Shown here in pieces: positions 55,941-64,000 of a stretch of 64,000 bases of DNA. Both the position numbers and the translations under genes were made by a program. The DNA comes from Alteromonas marina (lineage in GTDB: Bacteria > Pseudomonadota > Gammaproteobacteria > Enterobacterales > Alteromonadaceae): contig NZ_JWLW01000067.1 in the NCBI RefSeq assembly GCF_000808575.1, forward strand, positions 1-64,000, written 5' to 3'. The notes beneath the pieces were generated by a model. It did not search any database. It saw only the letters and a program-made list of their open reading frames with translations, and had not been told where the DNA came from. Position 1 is the first letter of the stretch; each line of letters opens with the position of its first letter.

Positions 55941-57302
55941 ATGTTTTATCCTCTTTCTGCATTCATTGCTTATCGTTATGCCAAGTCTAACAAAGCAAGC
56001 CAAACCAGTTTCGTCTCATTTATCAATCGATTTTCAGTGGCTGGCATCGCACTGGGATTAATGGCGCTTATTATTGTCGTATCAGTTATGAACGGCCTAG
56101 AAGGGCAGTTAAAACAGCGCATTTTAGGCATAGTCCCCCATATCGAAATTACAAAGACACCCATCGCAACAACAAGCCTTAGCAAGACACCCATTCAAAA
56201 CAGCTTTAACAACGACGTTACAGAGACACCCAACACAAGCGTTAATACTGGGTCAGTTAGCGAGACACCCACTCAAAAACCGTCCAACTTGAAGCGTTTA
56301 GCTATAGAGGAAATTAGCATGACACCCATGGAAGGTGTCGTGACCACCATGGGGTACAGAGAGGCAGAGGCAGTTGTGCAATCTCGCTCAGACCTTCGAG
56401 GCGTGCAGGTTCACGGCGTTCAACCTGATGTGATGATTGAGCATACTTTGGTTGCAAATCATATGGAACAAGGTCGATTTATTGATTTAACGGAAGGGAG
56501 CTTCGCCGCCATAATTGGGCGCTCTCTTGCCATTAAGCTTGAAGCGCGCGTTGGCGACCGCTTGCGAGTTATGGTTGCTGGCGCCAGTGTTTATACTCCG
56601 TTTGGAAGAATGCCAAGTCAACGGCTTGTGACAGTGGTGGGTGTCTTCGATATGGGCTCGCAGATGGATGATAAGGTGATGTACATGAACCTTGCGGATG
56701 TGAATCGCCTAATGCGTGACCCTAAAGGGAGCGAACAATCGCTCAGGTTGTTTTTAAAAGATGCGTTTAACTACCAAGCCGTTGTTGATGAGTTAACGGA
56801 TAGGGTGGGTGTCTCTGCAAGTAACGTTCGAACGTGGCGGGAGCGTCAGGGGCCGCTGTTTGATGCAGTAAAAATGGAAAAAAACATGATGACGCTTATG
56901 CTGCTGCTCATAATTGCGGTGGCGGCTTTTAACATAGTGTCGGCACTGGTAATGGTGGTCACCGAAAAGCAGGGCGATATTGCGGTACTTCAAACTCAGG
57001 GCATGTTGCCGAGTTCGGTTATGTGGATATTTGTATTAAATGGTTTATTTAACGGGGTGAAAGGTGCGGGTATTGGTCTGCTTTTAGGTGTAATTATTAC
57101 GCTTAATTTAAACAATATCTTGGACGCGATAGGTTCGCCATTAGCGCTTTCTGCAGACGGTAGAGGCCTGCCAATTGACATGGACGTAGTGCAAATAACA
57201 AGCATCACATTGTTGTCTTTGTTGTTATGCGTTTTAGCCAGTGTTTATCCTGCACGCAAAGCGATGAAAATAGCTCCTTCACAAGCGCTTCAAAACGAAT
57301 AA
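55941..57302 (+). CDS. lolC: LolC-type lipoprotein-release ABC permease with repeat-built insert
   Basis: A 453-residue inner-membrane permease (LolC/LolE/LolF family). TM1 is in FSVAGIALGLMALIIVVSVM, the periplasmic MacB-like domain spans about 60-290, and three C-terminal TM segments follow (MMTLMLLLIIAVAAFNIVSA, VLNGLFNGVKGAGIGLLLGV, TLLSLLLCVLASVYPARKAM). GRMPSQRL and QGDIAVLQTQGM are well conserved. Compared with E. coli LolC (~400 residues) it has about 45 extra residues at ~72-118, rich in TP-containing motifs and encoded by GACACCCA repeats. LolD and LolE genes, usually next door, are absent. Confidence 0.9.
   Translation: MFYPLSAFIAYRYAKSNKASQTSFVSFINRFSVAGIALGLMALIIVVSVMNGLEGQLKQRILGIVPHIEITKTPIATTSLSKTPIQNSFNNDVTETPNTSVNTGSVSETPTQKPSNLKRLAIEEISMTPMEGVVTTMGYREAEAVVQSRSDLRGVQVHGVQPDVMIEHTLVANHMEQGRFIDLTEGSFAAIIGRSLAIKLEARVGDRLRVMVAGASVYTPFGRMPSQRLVTVVGVFDMGSQMDDKVMYMNLADVNRLMRDPKGSEQSLRLFLKDAFNYQAVVDELTDRVGVSASNVRTWRERQGPLFDAVKMEKNMMTLMLLLIIAVAAFNIVSALVMVVTEKQGDIAVLQTQGMLPSSVMWIFVLNGLFNGVKGAGIGLLLGVIITLNLNNILDAIGSPLALSADGRGLPIDMDVVQITSITLLSLLLCVLASVYPARKAMKIAPSQALQNE
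56156..56328 (+). repeat. Five GACACCCA repeats inside lolC
   Basis: Exact octamers at 56156, 56186, 56225, 56264 and 56321, spaced 30, 39, 39 and 57 bases apart (all multiples of 3), each encoding a Thr-Pro pair preceded by Lys, Glu or Met. Two inverted copies (TGGGTGTC) occur further on at 56638 and 56806. Confidence 0.85.
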
Positions 57303-57379
57303 ATAGTTGAATTTACCGTGCAAAAGGCCGCGAAATTCACTATACTCGCGGTCTTTTAAACTTTGCCCAGTGAGACGTC

Positions 57380-57943
57380 ATGAACAAGAATTTTATCACC
57401 TCGCAATCGCTTCTACAGGATTCCTTTCGCTTAGCGGCAAAGGTGTATGAAGACGGCTTTCGCCCTGACTTTATTATTGGTATTTGGCGTGGTGGTGCTC
57501 CAATTGGTATCGCAGTTCAAGAGTTCTTCGAATTTAAGAATACGTCAACCGACCATATCGCAGTACGTACATCGTCTTACTATGGAATCAATAAACAGTC
57601 GAAAGAAATCCGTGTTCACGGGTTACATTACTTGGTTGAAAATGCCAATGCTGACGACAAGCTTTTGATTGTTGACGATGTTTTCGATTCAGGCCGAAGT
57701 GTTGACGCACTTATCAAGCAAATTAATAAGCTTATGCGCCTAAATATGCCAAAAGATATTCGCATTGCATGTCCATGGTACAAGCCTCAAAACAACACTA
57801 CTGATATCGTGCCAGATTACTTCGTTAACGAAAGTGACGAGTGGCTTGTGTTCCCTCATGAAATAGCAGGTTTGTCAGAAGAAGAAATTCGTGAAGGCAA
57901 GGGTGAACTGTCTGACGTTATGGATATTTTGTTCCAAAAGTAG
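57380..57943 (+). CDS. Phosphoribosyltransferase family protein
   Basis: A 187-residue type I phosphoribosyltransferase. FRPDFIIGIWRGGAPIGIAV gives the N-terminal loop and LLIVDDVFDSGRSVDALIKQ the PRPP-binding motif. The C-terminal region CPWYKPQNNTTDIVPDYFVN with WLVFPHEI resembles xanthine/hypoxanthine phosphoribosyltransferase-like proteins. It probably salvages a purine base in the cytoplasm; the base cannot be deduced. A terminator hairpin for this gene overlaps the 3' end of the convergent histidine kinase gene. Confidence 0.82.
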   Translation: MNKNFITSQSLLQDSFRLAAKVYEDGFRPDFIIGIWRGGAPIGIAVQEFFEFKNTSTDHIAVRTSSYYGINKQSKEIRVHGLHYLVENANADDKLLIVDDVFDSGRSVDALIKQINKLMRLNMPKDIRIACPWYKPQNNTTDIVPDYFVNESDEWLVFPHEIAGLSEEEIREGKGELSDVMDILFQK

Positions 57944-57989
57944 CTGCTATATAGCGCTTTTTGCAATTAAGAATCGCTATCAAACGTAT

Positions 57990-59408
57990 CTAAACCGCAC
58001 GATTGTGCGGTTTTTTATTGGCGTTCGTTGATGGGAAAGAAAGTGTAAAGGTGGTACCAACGTTAACTTCGCTATCAACGGCAATAGTGCCCCCCATGGC
58101 TTCTACAATAGAAAAAGAAATATATAGGCCTAGTCCAGTCCCTTTTCCTGTAGGTTTGGTGGTGTAAAAAGGCTCAAAAAGCTTTTGAAGCGCATGTTTT
58201 TCGATGCCACACCCCGTATCTTTTACGGTAATAACGGTATTATTGCCTTCTTCATAAGAAGAAATGGTAAGTTTGTCTCCATCCTCCATCGCCTGCGCAG
58301 CGTTGACAAAAAGATTAACCAGAACCTGGTTTAGCTTGCCTGTTTTCCCTTTGATGCAAGCCACGTCACTCAAGTGTTGCTGTATTTTTATGCGGTGCTT
58401 TAACTCACTGTTTACAAGCCTCAGGGCATGCGCAATGCAATCGTTCACATTGATGGTTTCGTCATCGGGGATATCTGCATCATGTGAGAATGAACGAAGG
58501 CTTGTTATAATGTCGGTTACTCTGTTTAAACCTTCTTCGGACTCCCCACAAATATCAGCGATCTCGTCACTGAGTGAATCAATTTTATTGTGCGATTGCC
58601 ACAATAATGCTTCTTCGGCAATTTCTGCTCTTTCTTTAGAGCTAGAACTAGACGCCAGTTTCAGTACGATCTCCTGCATTTGTGATAGTGCAGGCAGTAC
58701 GTTTCTAAGGAAATGAATATTGCTATTAATAAATGCAATGGGGTTGTTAATTTCATGAGCAACGCCTGCAGCTAGCAAACCTAGCGAGGCCATTTTTTCA
58801 GAATCGATAAGGCTTTTTTCTACCCTAGCTTTTTCTTCTTTCAACCTGACGGTTTCTAACGCCATTAACTTTGCCTGCATCCCCATAGCCATCTGTTCAG
58901 TGAAAGTTCGGTATCTGTTTGCCATATCGACATATTCTTGGGTGTAGTAGCCTAATGATTGATGACAGAAAACAATAACGGCTTGTTGTTGGTGCACTTT
59001 AAATGGACAATACAATACCGACGTGACGGGGGTTTCAAATAAGGACATGTGCTGTTGCCACGTTGGCTGCTGTTGAATGTTGAACAAAGCTACGGGTTCA
59101 CTTTTCACGGCACGGGAAAGCGTGTCGTCTATTTTCCATATAGTATCTAGCAAAGCGTCATTAGTGCTGTTGATGCACTTCATTTTACCTGCACTTTCAT
59201 TCTCTAAGACAAAGCATACTTCATAGTTGTAAAGCCCTTTAAAAACGCTAAACATTTTCTTGTAAAGGTCTGTTTCATCCTCAGCGGTAAGGAGTACTCG
59301 CGTACTTTCAAGTAAAGCATCGCTCTCTTTTTTATGCGCTTCAGCTTGCTGTTTTAGGCGGTAAACTAGCGCTAGATCTTCTAAAACATTTTCGTAATCT
59401 TTATTCAT
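57990..59408 (-). CDS. Sensor histidine kinase, cytoplasmic GAF-like sensor
   Basis: A protein of 472 residues. A coiled coil near 10-45 and a GAF-like sensor region (about 50-200) precede a kinase core: dimerisation/H-box in MASLGLLAAGVAHEINNPIA (His in AHEINNP), N box LVNLFVNAAQAMEDGD, G1 VKDTGCGIEKHALQKLFEPF and G2 TGKGTGLGLYISFSIVE. No TM segment and no receiver domain are present. The ATG at 59408 overlaps the FIST gene stop (ATGA), so FIST protein and kinase form an operon and probably one signalling pathway. Confidence 0.9.
   Translation of the reverse strand: MNKDYENVLEDLALVYRLKQQAEAHKKESDALLESTRVLLTAEDETDLYKKMFSVFKGLYNYEVCFVLENESAGKMKCINSTNDALLDTIWKIDDTLSRAVKSEPVALFNIQQQPTWQQHMSLFETPVTSVLYCPFKVHQQQAVIVFCHQSLGYYTQEYVDMANRYRTFTEQMAMGMQAKLMALETVRLKEEKARVEKSLIDSEKMASLGLLAAGVAHEINNPIAFINSNIHFLRNVLPALSQMQEIVLKLASSSSSKERAEIAEEALLWQSHNKIDSLSDEIADICGESEEGLNRVTDIITSLRSFSHDADIPDDETINVNDCIAHALRLVNSELKHRIKIQQHLSDVACIKGKTGKLNQVLVNLFVNAAQAMEDGDKLTISSYEEGNNTVITVKDTGCGIEKHALQKLFEPFYTTKPTGKGTGLGLYISFSIVEAMGGTIAVDSEVNVGTTFTLSFPSTNANKKPHNRAV
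57994..58016 (+). terminator. Rho-independent terminator overlapping histidine kinase 3' end
   Basis: AACCGCAC and GTGCGGTT pair around GATT and are followed by T. It terminates the phosphoribosyltransferase transcript while also encoding the last ~8 codons of the minus-strand kinase. Confidence 0.8.
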
Positions 59409-60577
59409 CGAGAAAACACTACTGCTGAAATCATTAGGTTGCCATGCCTGTTCATTCCGTCTAAGAATCGCCCTTGTTCGCCAAAAGTAAAAGGCCCGCA
59501 AATGGGCAATGACGAGAATCGTTTTTGTAATGACTCCAGCATCGAATTTATTTCATCGCCCACCATCAACCGGCATCCTGCACAGTAAATCATCAATACG
59601 CCAACTGGCTTCTTATTTTCAGGTAATAGCATGATTGCGTTATTAATAACACGCTCGGCGCGTGAGGTGAGGCTAGAGATACTTCCTTCCATCAAAACGA
59701 GGTCTTCGCCTTCCTTTACTTCAGAAAAAACATTTAACGCACCGTGTTCAACAGAGTCGGGGTGGCAAAGAAGGTAATTTACAGCGCCATTGTCCAATTC
59801 CACTGGCCTGCCTAACGGTACTGAAGAAGTAAGCCCCAAGATTTGTCCACCGTCGAGCTGGTCTGAGATTAGGCCGTTCGTTGCTTGATTGTACGCGATA
59901 CTGGCTTGTTCATTATTGAGTTGTTGTATTTGTCGCCCCTGGGCTTGTGTGGTTCTTAGCACAGTTTCGGTAGGTTTATAACCAGAGCTATAGCTTAAAC
60001 CAAGCGGTGTTGAAGGATACAAAACGGCTACCGCAATGGTTTCAGGTCCCGATGATGTTTTTGTGATCGTACGCCAGTTGCCTGTAACCGTATTGTCTGC
60101 CATGGAGCCACCGAAAATAGGAACCTTTGCTCCTACAACGCTAGCAAACCCTTCTAGTATAAGTTCTTCGTCACCTGGGGGGAGCGCACACCAAATGAGT
60201 GCAGGGCTTTCGTAAGGCCTTTCGGCACTTGCCAGCGCTTGCTGCAACGCTGCTGCTCCTGCATCAAACGGGCCGTACTCAGATACATCAGCACTGCCCA
60301 CACCGTAGGCACCACTATCATCGTTGATGCAAAACAGCGCTAGATCGCATTTGGCGGAGACCGTTTTATCGTCACAAAGCAAAGCGCCTAAGCAAGAGCT
60401 AGAAATAAAAAAGGGGAGTGACGAGTCGCCTATAATTGGTGGAATTGCTTCTAATGGGAAATCAGTATTGCCATAACCTATGAGCAATGAAGGCTTCTCA
60501 TTGGTTAATACAGACGCCATTTCCGAAGCTAAGCTTTCTATTTCATCGCATTTTAATGCAAATGTCTGAATCTTCAT
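59405..60577 (-). CDS. FIST domain sensory protein
   Basis: A protein of 390 residues with FIST_N (about 20-220: LLIGYGNTDFPLEAIPPIIG, FGGSMADNTVTGNWRTI) and FIST_C (about 220-370: VNYLLCHPDSVEHGALNVFS, GVLMIYCAGCRLMVGDEI). FIST proteins are thought to bind small ligands such as amino acids and to act in signal transduction. There is no TM or signal peptide, so sensing is intracellular. The ATG at 60577 is chosen over an upstream start seven codons earlier. It is coupled to the histidine kinase by a 4-base overlap. Confidence 0.88.
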   Translation of the reverse strand: MKIQTFALKCDEIESLASEMASVLTNEKPSLLIGYGNTDFPLEAIPPIIGDSSLPFFISSSCLGALLCDDKTVSAKCDLALFCINDDSGAYGVGSADVSEYGPFDAGAAALQQALASAERPYESPALIWCALPPGDEELILEGFASVVGAKVPIFGGSMADNTVTGNWRTITKTSSGPETIAVAVLYPSTPLGLSYSSGYKPTETVLRTTQAQGRQIQQLNNEQASIAYNQATNGLISDQLDGGQILGLTSSVPLGRPVELDNGAVNYLLCHPDSVEHGALNVFSEVKEGEDLVLMEGSISSLTSRAERVINNAIMLLPENKKPVGVLMIYCAGCRLMVGDEINSMLESLQKRFSSLPICGPFTFGEQGRFLDGMNRHGNLMISAVVFSR

Positions 60578-60689
60578 CTGAGCCCGCCAATCAAACACAC
60601 CCCTTAATAATAGATTGAATTCAGAAGAACCTTATTAACCATTAGTTTAAAAAGTTTCAAAAGTGAAATGATAAGAGACGATAAACGGT

Positions 60690-61331
60690 TTAATTGTCTA
60701 GATAAAACTTGTCGTGAAAGGTGTACACCCACGTAGGTTGGTATATCACAAGAAGGGTAATAGCCATGCCGTTGAGTAATGCTTCTGGAAATACCAATAG
60801 CGGAATAAGCAAAACATAGTTATCAAAAACAATGTCCCAAGTGTACGTACCTTCAATGTAGTAGAAGGCGCCTAACGAGAGTGTTTTTAGTGCAATTGAA
60901 AAAGCGGCAGGAAAGAATGCACACACGAATATGTAGACAAAAAGTTGTCGAGGTATACGGTGAAACGACAGCATGTAGAAAAGGTAGGTGGTACCTATGG
61001 GAAGGATAGTCCCTAATAGACCGTTGACCCCAAAGTTATCCCACGTTCCATAGCCCGTTACGTTTGCTCCTAAAAGCGCGATAAATGAGGCAATGATGGC
61101 GTTTCTAAACCCTAACATTAATGTGAGAACGGAAAGGCCAAGAAAATGCACATCAAGGCCTTCAAATATTCCCGCTTTAAACAACCACAACACAAATAAA
61201 CAAGCAGCAGTGCCGAAGATGAGGTGTTGCTGCTGCTTGTTTCGCGTAAAGTGAGTAAAGTCGATATGCTTAACTGCGCCGAACAAAAATGCGCCATAAA
61301 TCAGCCATGCAAACAACTGTAATGAACTCAC
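60690..61331 (-). CDS. Energy-coupling-factor-like membrane permease (COG3235)
   Basis: A 213-residue protein with about six TM segments: the FRNAIIASFIALLGANVTGY region and the late LLVFPEALLNGMAITLLVIY with PTWVYTFHDK are characteristic of the COG3235 group annotated as predicted energy-coupling factor transporter permeases. The transported compound is unknown. Start GTG at 61331 with AAGGAG upstream. It lies between the FIST operon and xthA, all on the minus strand. Confidence 0.8.
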   Translation of the reverse strand: MSSLQLFAWLIYGAFLFGAVKHIDFTHFTRNKQQQHLIFGTAACLFVLWLFKAGIFEGLDVHFLGLSVLTLMLGFRNAIIASFIALLGANVTGYGTWDNFGVNGLLGTILPIGTTYLFYMLSFHRIPRQLFVYIFVCAFFPAAFSIALKTLSLGAFYYIEGTYTWDIVFDNYVLLIPLLVFPEALLNGMAITLLVIYQPTWVYTFHDKFYLDN

Positions 61332-61373
61332 TGTTACTCCTTAATCGGCGCTGCTTTATTCGCAATCGGCCAA

Positions 61374-62183
61374 CTACTTCTTATATTCAGCCCAAATGGG
61401 GGCGTGGTCAGACGGCTTCTCAATGCCCCTTAACTCATAATCGATGCCTGCGTCATGAAGACTAGCGTGTAAAGGTTTGGTGGCAAGTATCAGGTCTATA
61501 CGTAGGCCGCGATTGTCGTTGAATCCTTTGGAGCGATAGTCAAACCACGAAAACTTGTCATTAGTCTCTGGATAAAGCGTTCGAAAACTATCTTCGAAAC
61601 CCCAGTCGATGAGGGTATTCAACCATTCACGTTCTTCTGGTAGGAAGCTACACTTACCTGTTCTCAGCCAGCGTTTTTTGTTTTCATCTCCAATACCGAT
61701 GTCTAAGTCTGTATGAGAAATGTTCACATCACCCATCACAATCACGTTTTCGTCTGGCGTATGGTTATCGTCTAAGTAGGCCATTAAGTCTTTGTAAAAC
61801 TTACGTTTGGCGGGGTATTTTGTCTCGTGCTTTTCGTTCTCGCCTTGAGGAAAGTAACCATTAAGAACCGTCACTGGCTCGCCAGCTTCATCAGTAGTTT
61901 TTAATATAATCATTCTGCGCTGGGCGTCTTCATCATCCGTTGGGAAGCCCATTGCCACAGAAACAGGCTCTTTCTTCGCTAAAAATGCGACGCCATAGTG
62001 GCTTTTCTGGCCGTGAAAATAAACGTGATAACCCATGGCCTCTACTGCTTCAACGGGAAATTGCTCGTTGTGAACTTTAATTTCCTGCAAACCAATAATG
62101 TCTGGTTTGTGGGCATCAATAACCGCTTGAAGCTGATGGAGGCGGGCGCGGATACCGTTTATGTTAAATGAGATTACTTTCAT
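61374..62183 (-). CDS. xthA: Exodeoxyribonuclease III
   Basis: A 269-residue AP endonuclease of the ExoIII family: [70 protein letters not shown] and [10 protein letters not shown] carry the Asn, Glu, Asp and His active-site residues. It repairs abasic sites and degrades one strand of duplex DNA. ATG preceded by weak ribosome site. The 263-base region upstream (62184-62446) holds no gene. Confidence 0.95.
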   Translation of the reverse strand: MKVISFNINGIRARLHQLQAVIDAHKPDIIGLQEIKVHNEQFPVEAVEAMGYHVYFHGQKSHYGVAFLAKKEPVSVAMGFPTDDEDAQRRMIILKTTDEAGEPVTVLNGYFPQGENEKHETKYPAKRKFYKDLMAYLDDNHTPDENVIVMGDVNISHTDLDIGIGDENKKRWLRTGKCSFLPEEREWLNTLIDWGFEDSFRTLYPETNDKFSWFDYRSKGFNDNRGLRIDLILATKPLHASLHDAGIDYELRGIEKPSDHAPIWAEYKK

Positions 62184-62446
62184 GTTTTATATTTATGTTG
62201 TTTTTAGGTTGGTTTGAGTTTACCAGAAACTGAGCGATCGCTTAACGATGAACCGACATTATATTAATGCATTCAGCCGCTTGACTAAATTAAGTTTATT
62301 TATAGCTTTGGCGTTGAGTGGTTATTAAAATCATGGGGTTGTATCAGTCTAACCGCAGGCCATGTTAGACTAGAGAAAGGCTGAACGACCCTATTGAAGG
62401 GCGTTATTGAATCGTACAGCCTGCGAAGGTGCTAACTCGCTCAACT

Positions 62447-63127
62447 CTATATCAATGCGTCTACCTTAAGCTTCTTCTCGCCTTTTATAACATCAGCTAG
62501 TGAAATCAAATGCTCAAACCAAGAATTTGCGTCCTCTACTATATCTTCAATAAGGTCTTCTTCGTTTGTGTCGAGTTCAGGTACAAGAGATTCAACCTCT
62601 TGTTTGAAAGACACCCACGCTTTCGCGCAACCTGCCATGGCTTGATAGTAATTCGTGGGTACGTTTCGTTCCATCGCGTTTAACCTTCTTACAATGATAT
62701 TTGCTCCCATTGAGGAACCTAACCATACGTAAATCGCTGCAATGGCTTGGCTAGTCGACGAATTGCAGCTTGGAATTGACAGGCCCTCAGAGTAGGTGTC
62801 TTGATTAGACGTTTGTAATGATAAGGCTTCAGATGCCTTGGTATGGGTGTCAACACAAAGCATTTGAATGTCAGCATTCAGAGCGCCTAGAACTGCGTTG
62901 CTATTTATCATATTGGAGACTCGAGAAAGAATAGGCGCACAGCTCTCAGCTTGCTGAACAGCGTCAGCAGTCGCTTGATGGAACAATTTCATTATCTTCA
63001 AAATAGCAAGATAGGCGGTGTCATCAAATGCATTGTCGTTGTGATAGATGGAAAAAGGAAACGTATTTTCCAAAATGCTGTGGTTGGCGTGAGTGTCTTG
63101 CTTAAGAGCAGTAAATAGGTTTCGCAT
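62447..63127 (-). CDS. Heme-oxygenase-like protein
   Basis: A 226-residue helical protein resembling bacterial biliverdin-producing heme oxygenases: TALKQDTHANHSILENTFPF at the N-terminus (His candidates for heme ligation near residues 13 and 16), and YVWLGSSMGANIIVRRLNAM as the distal helix with the Gly-rich region. It may degrade heme for iron or biliverdin; no bacteriophytochrome gene is adjacent. The gene contains two copies of the GACACCCA/TGGGTGTC octamer (62610, 62844), and the DTH motif recurs in the protein (KQDTHANH, VDTHTK). Confidence 0.7.
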   Translation of the reverse strand: MRNLFTALKQDTHANHSILENTFPFSIYHNDNAFDDTAYLAILKIMKLFHQATADAVQQAESCAPILSRVSNMINSNAVLGALNADIQMLCVDTHTKASEALSLQTSNQDTYSEGLSIPSCNSSTSQAIAAIYVWLGSSMGANIIVRRLNAMERNVPTNYYQAMAGCAKAWVSFKQEVESLVPELDTNEEDLIEDIVEDANSWFEHLISLADVIKGEKKLKVDALI

Positions 63128-63397
63128 GAGGCACAGATCTTTGCGTTATAGCTTTTAAACTTTTCGTGATAGTAAACAACTTTAGCATGGGTGTCAGTGT
63201 AACGGGTAGGGAATTGAATAGCCGTTTATGTTTTAACGAAACTTTTTATGAGCGAGTGGTTAGGGTGGGTGTCTTTGTAAGGGAGCTCTGGTTTTTTAGC
63301 ATGGGTGTCTTTGTAAGAAATATTTTGGCGACTATTGCATTGCGCCTTGTGCTGGGGAGGGTATACTTGCCGCAAATTTTGAGATAGGTGAATAAAC
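63128..63397. repeat. Intergenic region with three TGGGTGTC repeats
   Basis: Three copies at 63188, 63266 and 63302, the last two extended to TGGGTGTCTTTGTAAG. The longer form also occurs, reversed, at the first lolC repeat (TTACAAAGACACCCA ending at 56163). Short frames across it exist on both strands but none has gene-like support. Confidence 0.75.
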
Positions 63398-63793
63398 GTG
63401 TTTCCAGAAACAATTGCCGACAAGTTAAGCGATGCGGTCATCGAACAAGCCATGAAACTAAATGCGGAAGACCGTCAAGAACTTGTTGTTAGCTATATTG
63501 CAAAAGCAAACGAAATATGGATGGTACAGGGTACTGAAGGTTTCGTAATGTTCGAAGGTGGTGATAGTGTTCAGTTACCAGTTTTTCCTCATCGCGATTT
63601 GGCGCAAAAGTTTGTAGACATAAACGACATTGAAGGCCAGTGTGTGAATGTATCACTTGACGAATTTGCACAAACTTGGTTGCCAGGCCTTACCAAAAAC
63701 GGTGTGGAGTTGGTTATGTTCCCAACTACCAGTGACGTTGAAAACCTTGTAATGACCGCAGAAGATTTGGCTTCTGAACTAAGCGGTAATTAA
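63398..63793 (+). CDS. DUF2750 domain protein
   Basis: A 131-residue protein recognised as DUF2750: a helical N-terminus (MKLNAEDRQELVVSYIAKAN), then EIWMVQGTEGFVMFEGGDSV, LPVFPHRDLAQKFVDIN and ELVMFPTTSDVENLVMTAED. The function of the family is unknown. Start GTG at 63398 with AGGTGA upstream. The SufE-family gene follows after 16 bases and may be in the same operon. Confidence 0.8.
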   Translation: MFPETIADKLSDAVIEQAMKLNAEDRQELVVSYIAKANEIWMVQGTEGFVMFEGGDSVQLPVFPHRDLAQKFVDINDIEGQCVNVSLDEFAQTWLPGLTKNGVELVMFPTTSDVENLVMTAEDLASELSGN

Positions 63794-63809
63794 GCTGGGC
63801 GTTTAGCAA

Positions 63810-64000
63810 ATGAGTACGGATGACACCTTGCTTCCTCTGGCTTCTTCACTTGCCAATTCAAAGGGGTGGGATGATTTTACGCGCACGCTTATGCTAGCGG
63901 GCAAGTCTTTAACCCCTCTCCCTGAAGATGAACGTACTTCCGATACTGCCGTTATTGGGTGCGAAAGCCCTGTGTGGTTGGCTTATTTCACCGAACAAAG
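63810..64000 (+). CDS. SufE family protein, cut by window end
   Basis: The first ~63 codons are present: the N-terminal NSKGWDDFTRTLMLAGKSL and GCESPVWLAYF, where the Cys of GCES is the conserved sulfur-acceptor residue of SufE/CsdE. Such proteins take sulfur from a cysteine desulfurase and pass it on for Fe-S cluster or other sulfur-compound synthesis. The protein continues beyond base 64000. Confidence 0.85.
   Translation, partial: MSTDDTLLPLASSLANSKGWDDFTRTLMLAGKSLTPLPEDERTSDTAVIGCESPVWLAYFTEQ

Noticed and set aside
63166-63453. Short frames on both strands through the TGGGTGTC repeats
   Set aside because: The repeated peptide motifs (MGVFV, YKDTH) follow from the DNA repeat; there is no sign that either frame is a real gene.

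Overview
The window looks like a chromosomal segment of a marine gammaproteobacterium of the order Alteromonadales, most likely Alteromonas or a close relative. This is inferred from the mix of families (CsiV, DUF3080, DUF2750, a Vibrio vpsL-P-like exopolysaccharide block, COG3235 permease, FIST/histidine kinase pair) and from protein similarity I recognise by eye; no database search was possible. No rRNA, tRNA, CRISPR array, insertion sequence or prophage gene was seen.

Layout. (1) 0-7.4 kb: ordinary accessory and housekeeping genes: DUF924, RpiR-type regulator, CPBP protease, MscS channel, DUF3080 lipoprotein, pteridine reductase, fructosamine kinase. (2) 7.6-11.1 kb: thrS-infC-rpmI-rplT, with infC starting at ATT. 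(3) 11.2-39.4 kb: a large exopolysaccharide (EPS) and biofilm island sitting between rplT and pheS. It holds a divergent core (manC and the initiating phosphoglycosyl transferase on one side; outer-membrane barrel, Wza-like exporter, Wzc-like kinase, PHP phosphatase and VpsP-like protein on the other), a minus-strand block with an O-antigen ligase/polymerase-like protein and the c-di-GMP adhesin-control pair LapG/LapD, then an AT-rich plus-strand variable region (second polymerase-like protein, glycosyltransferases, two acyltransferases, flippase, nitroreductase, pyruvyl transferase, PEP-CTERM-like protein, GT4-GT26 fusion, sulfotransferase) and a GH5 glycosidase lipoprotein. (4) 39.6-43.5 kb: pheS-pheT-ihfA. 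(5) 43.5-64 kb: mixed genes, including an MqsRA-like toxin-antitoxin candidate, YbaK, penicillin acylase, NagZ, PduO-type adenosyltransferase, CsiV, Mfd, a PilZ protein, a LolC-type permease with an unusual insert, a phosphoribosyltransferase, the FIST/histidine kinase pair, ExoIII, a heme-oxygenase-like protein, DUF2750 and the start of a SufE-family gene.

How the parts fit. The EPS island encodes all steps of a Wzx/Wzy-type pathway: nucleotide sugar supply, initiation, elongation, decoration (pyruvyl, acyl, sulfuryl), flipping, polymerisation, export and phospho-control. LapGD suggests that a surface adhesin is controlled by c-di-GMP alongside EPS. Three sigma-54-like promoter matches lie upstream of wbaP, of the export operon and of the PEP-CTERM-like gene, suggesting RpoN control.

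Main points for a second look: three long G tracts (9, 9 and 8 G) inside EPS decoration or glycosyltransferase genes, which look like phase-variation switches; the set of sigma-54-like promoters; a secreted protein with a TAAG motif beside LapGD; an MqsR-like toxin paired with an antitoxin that keeps the MqsA-type zinc finger but has a different C-terminal part; and a repeated octamer (GACACCCA) that clusters in lolC and around the heme-oxygenase-like gene, apparently having built an extra segment of LolC.
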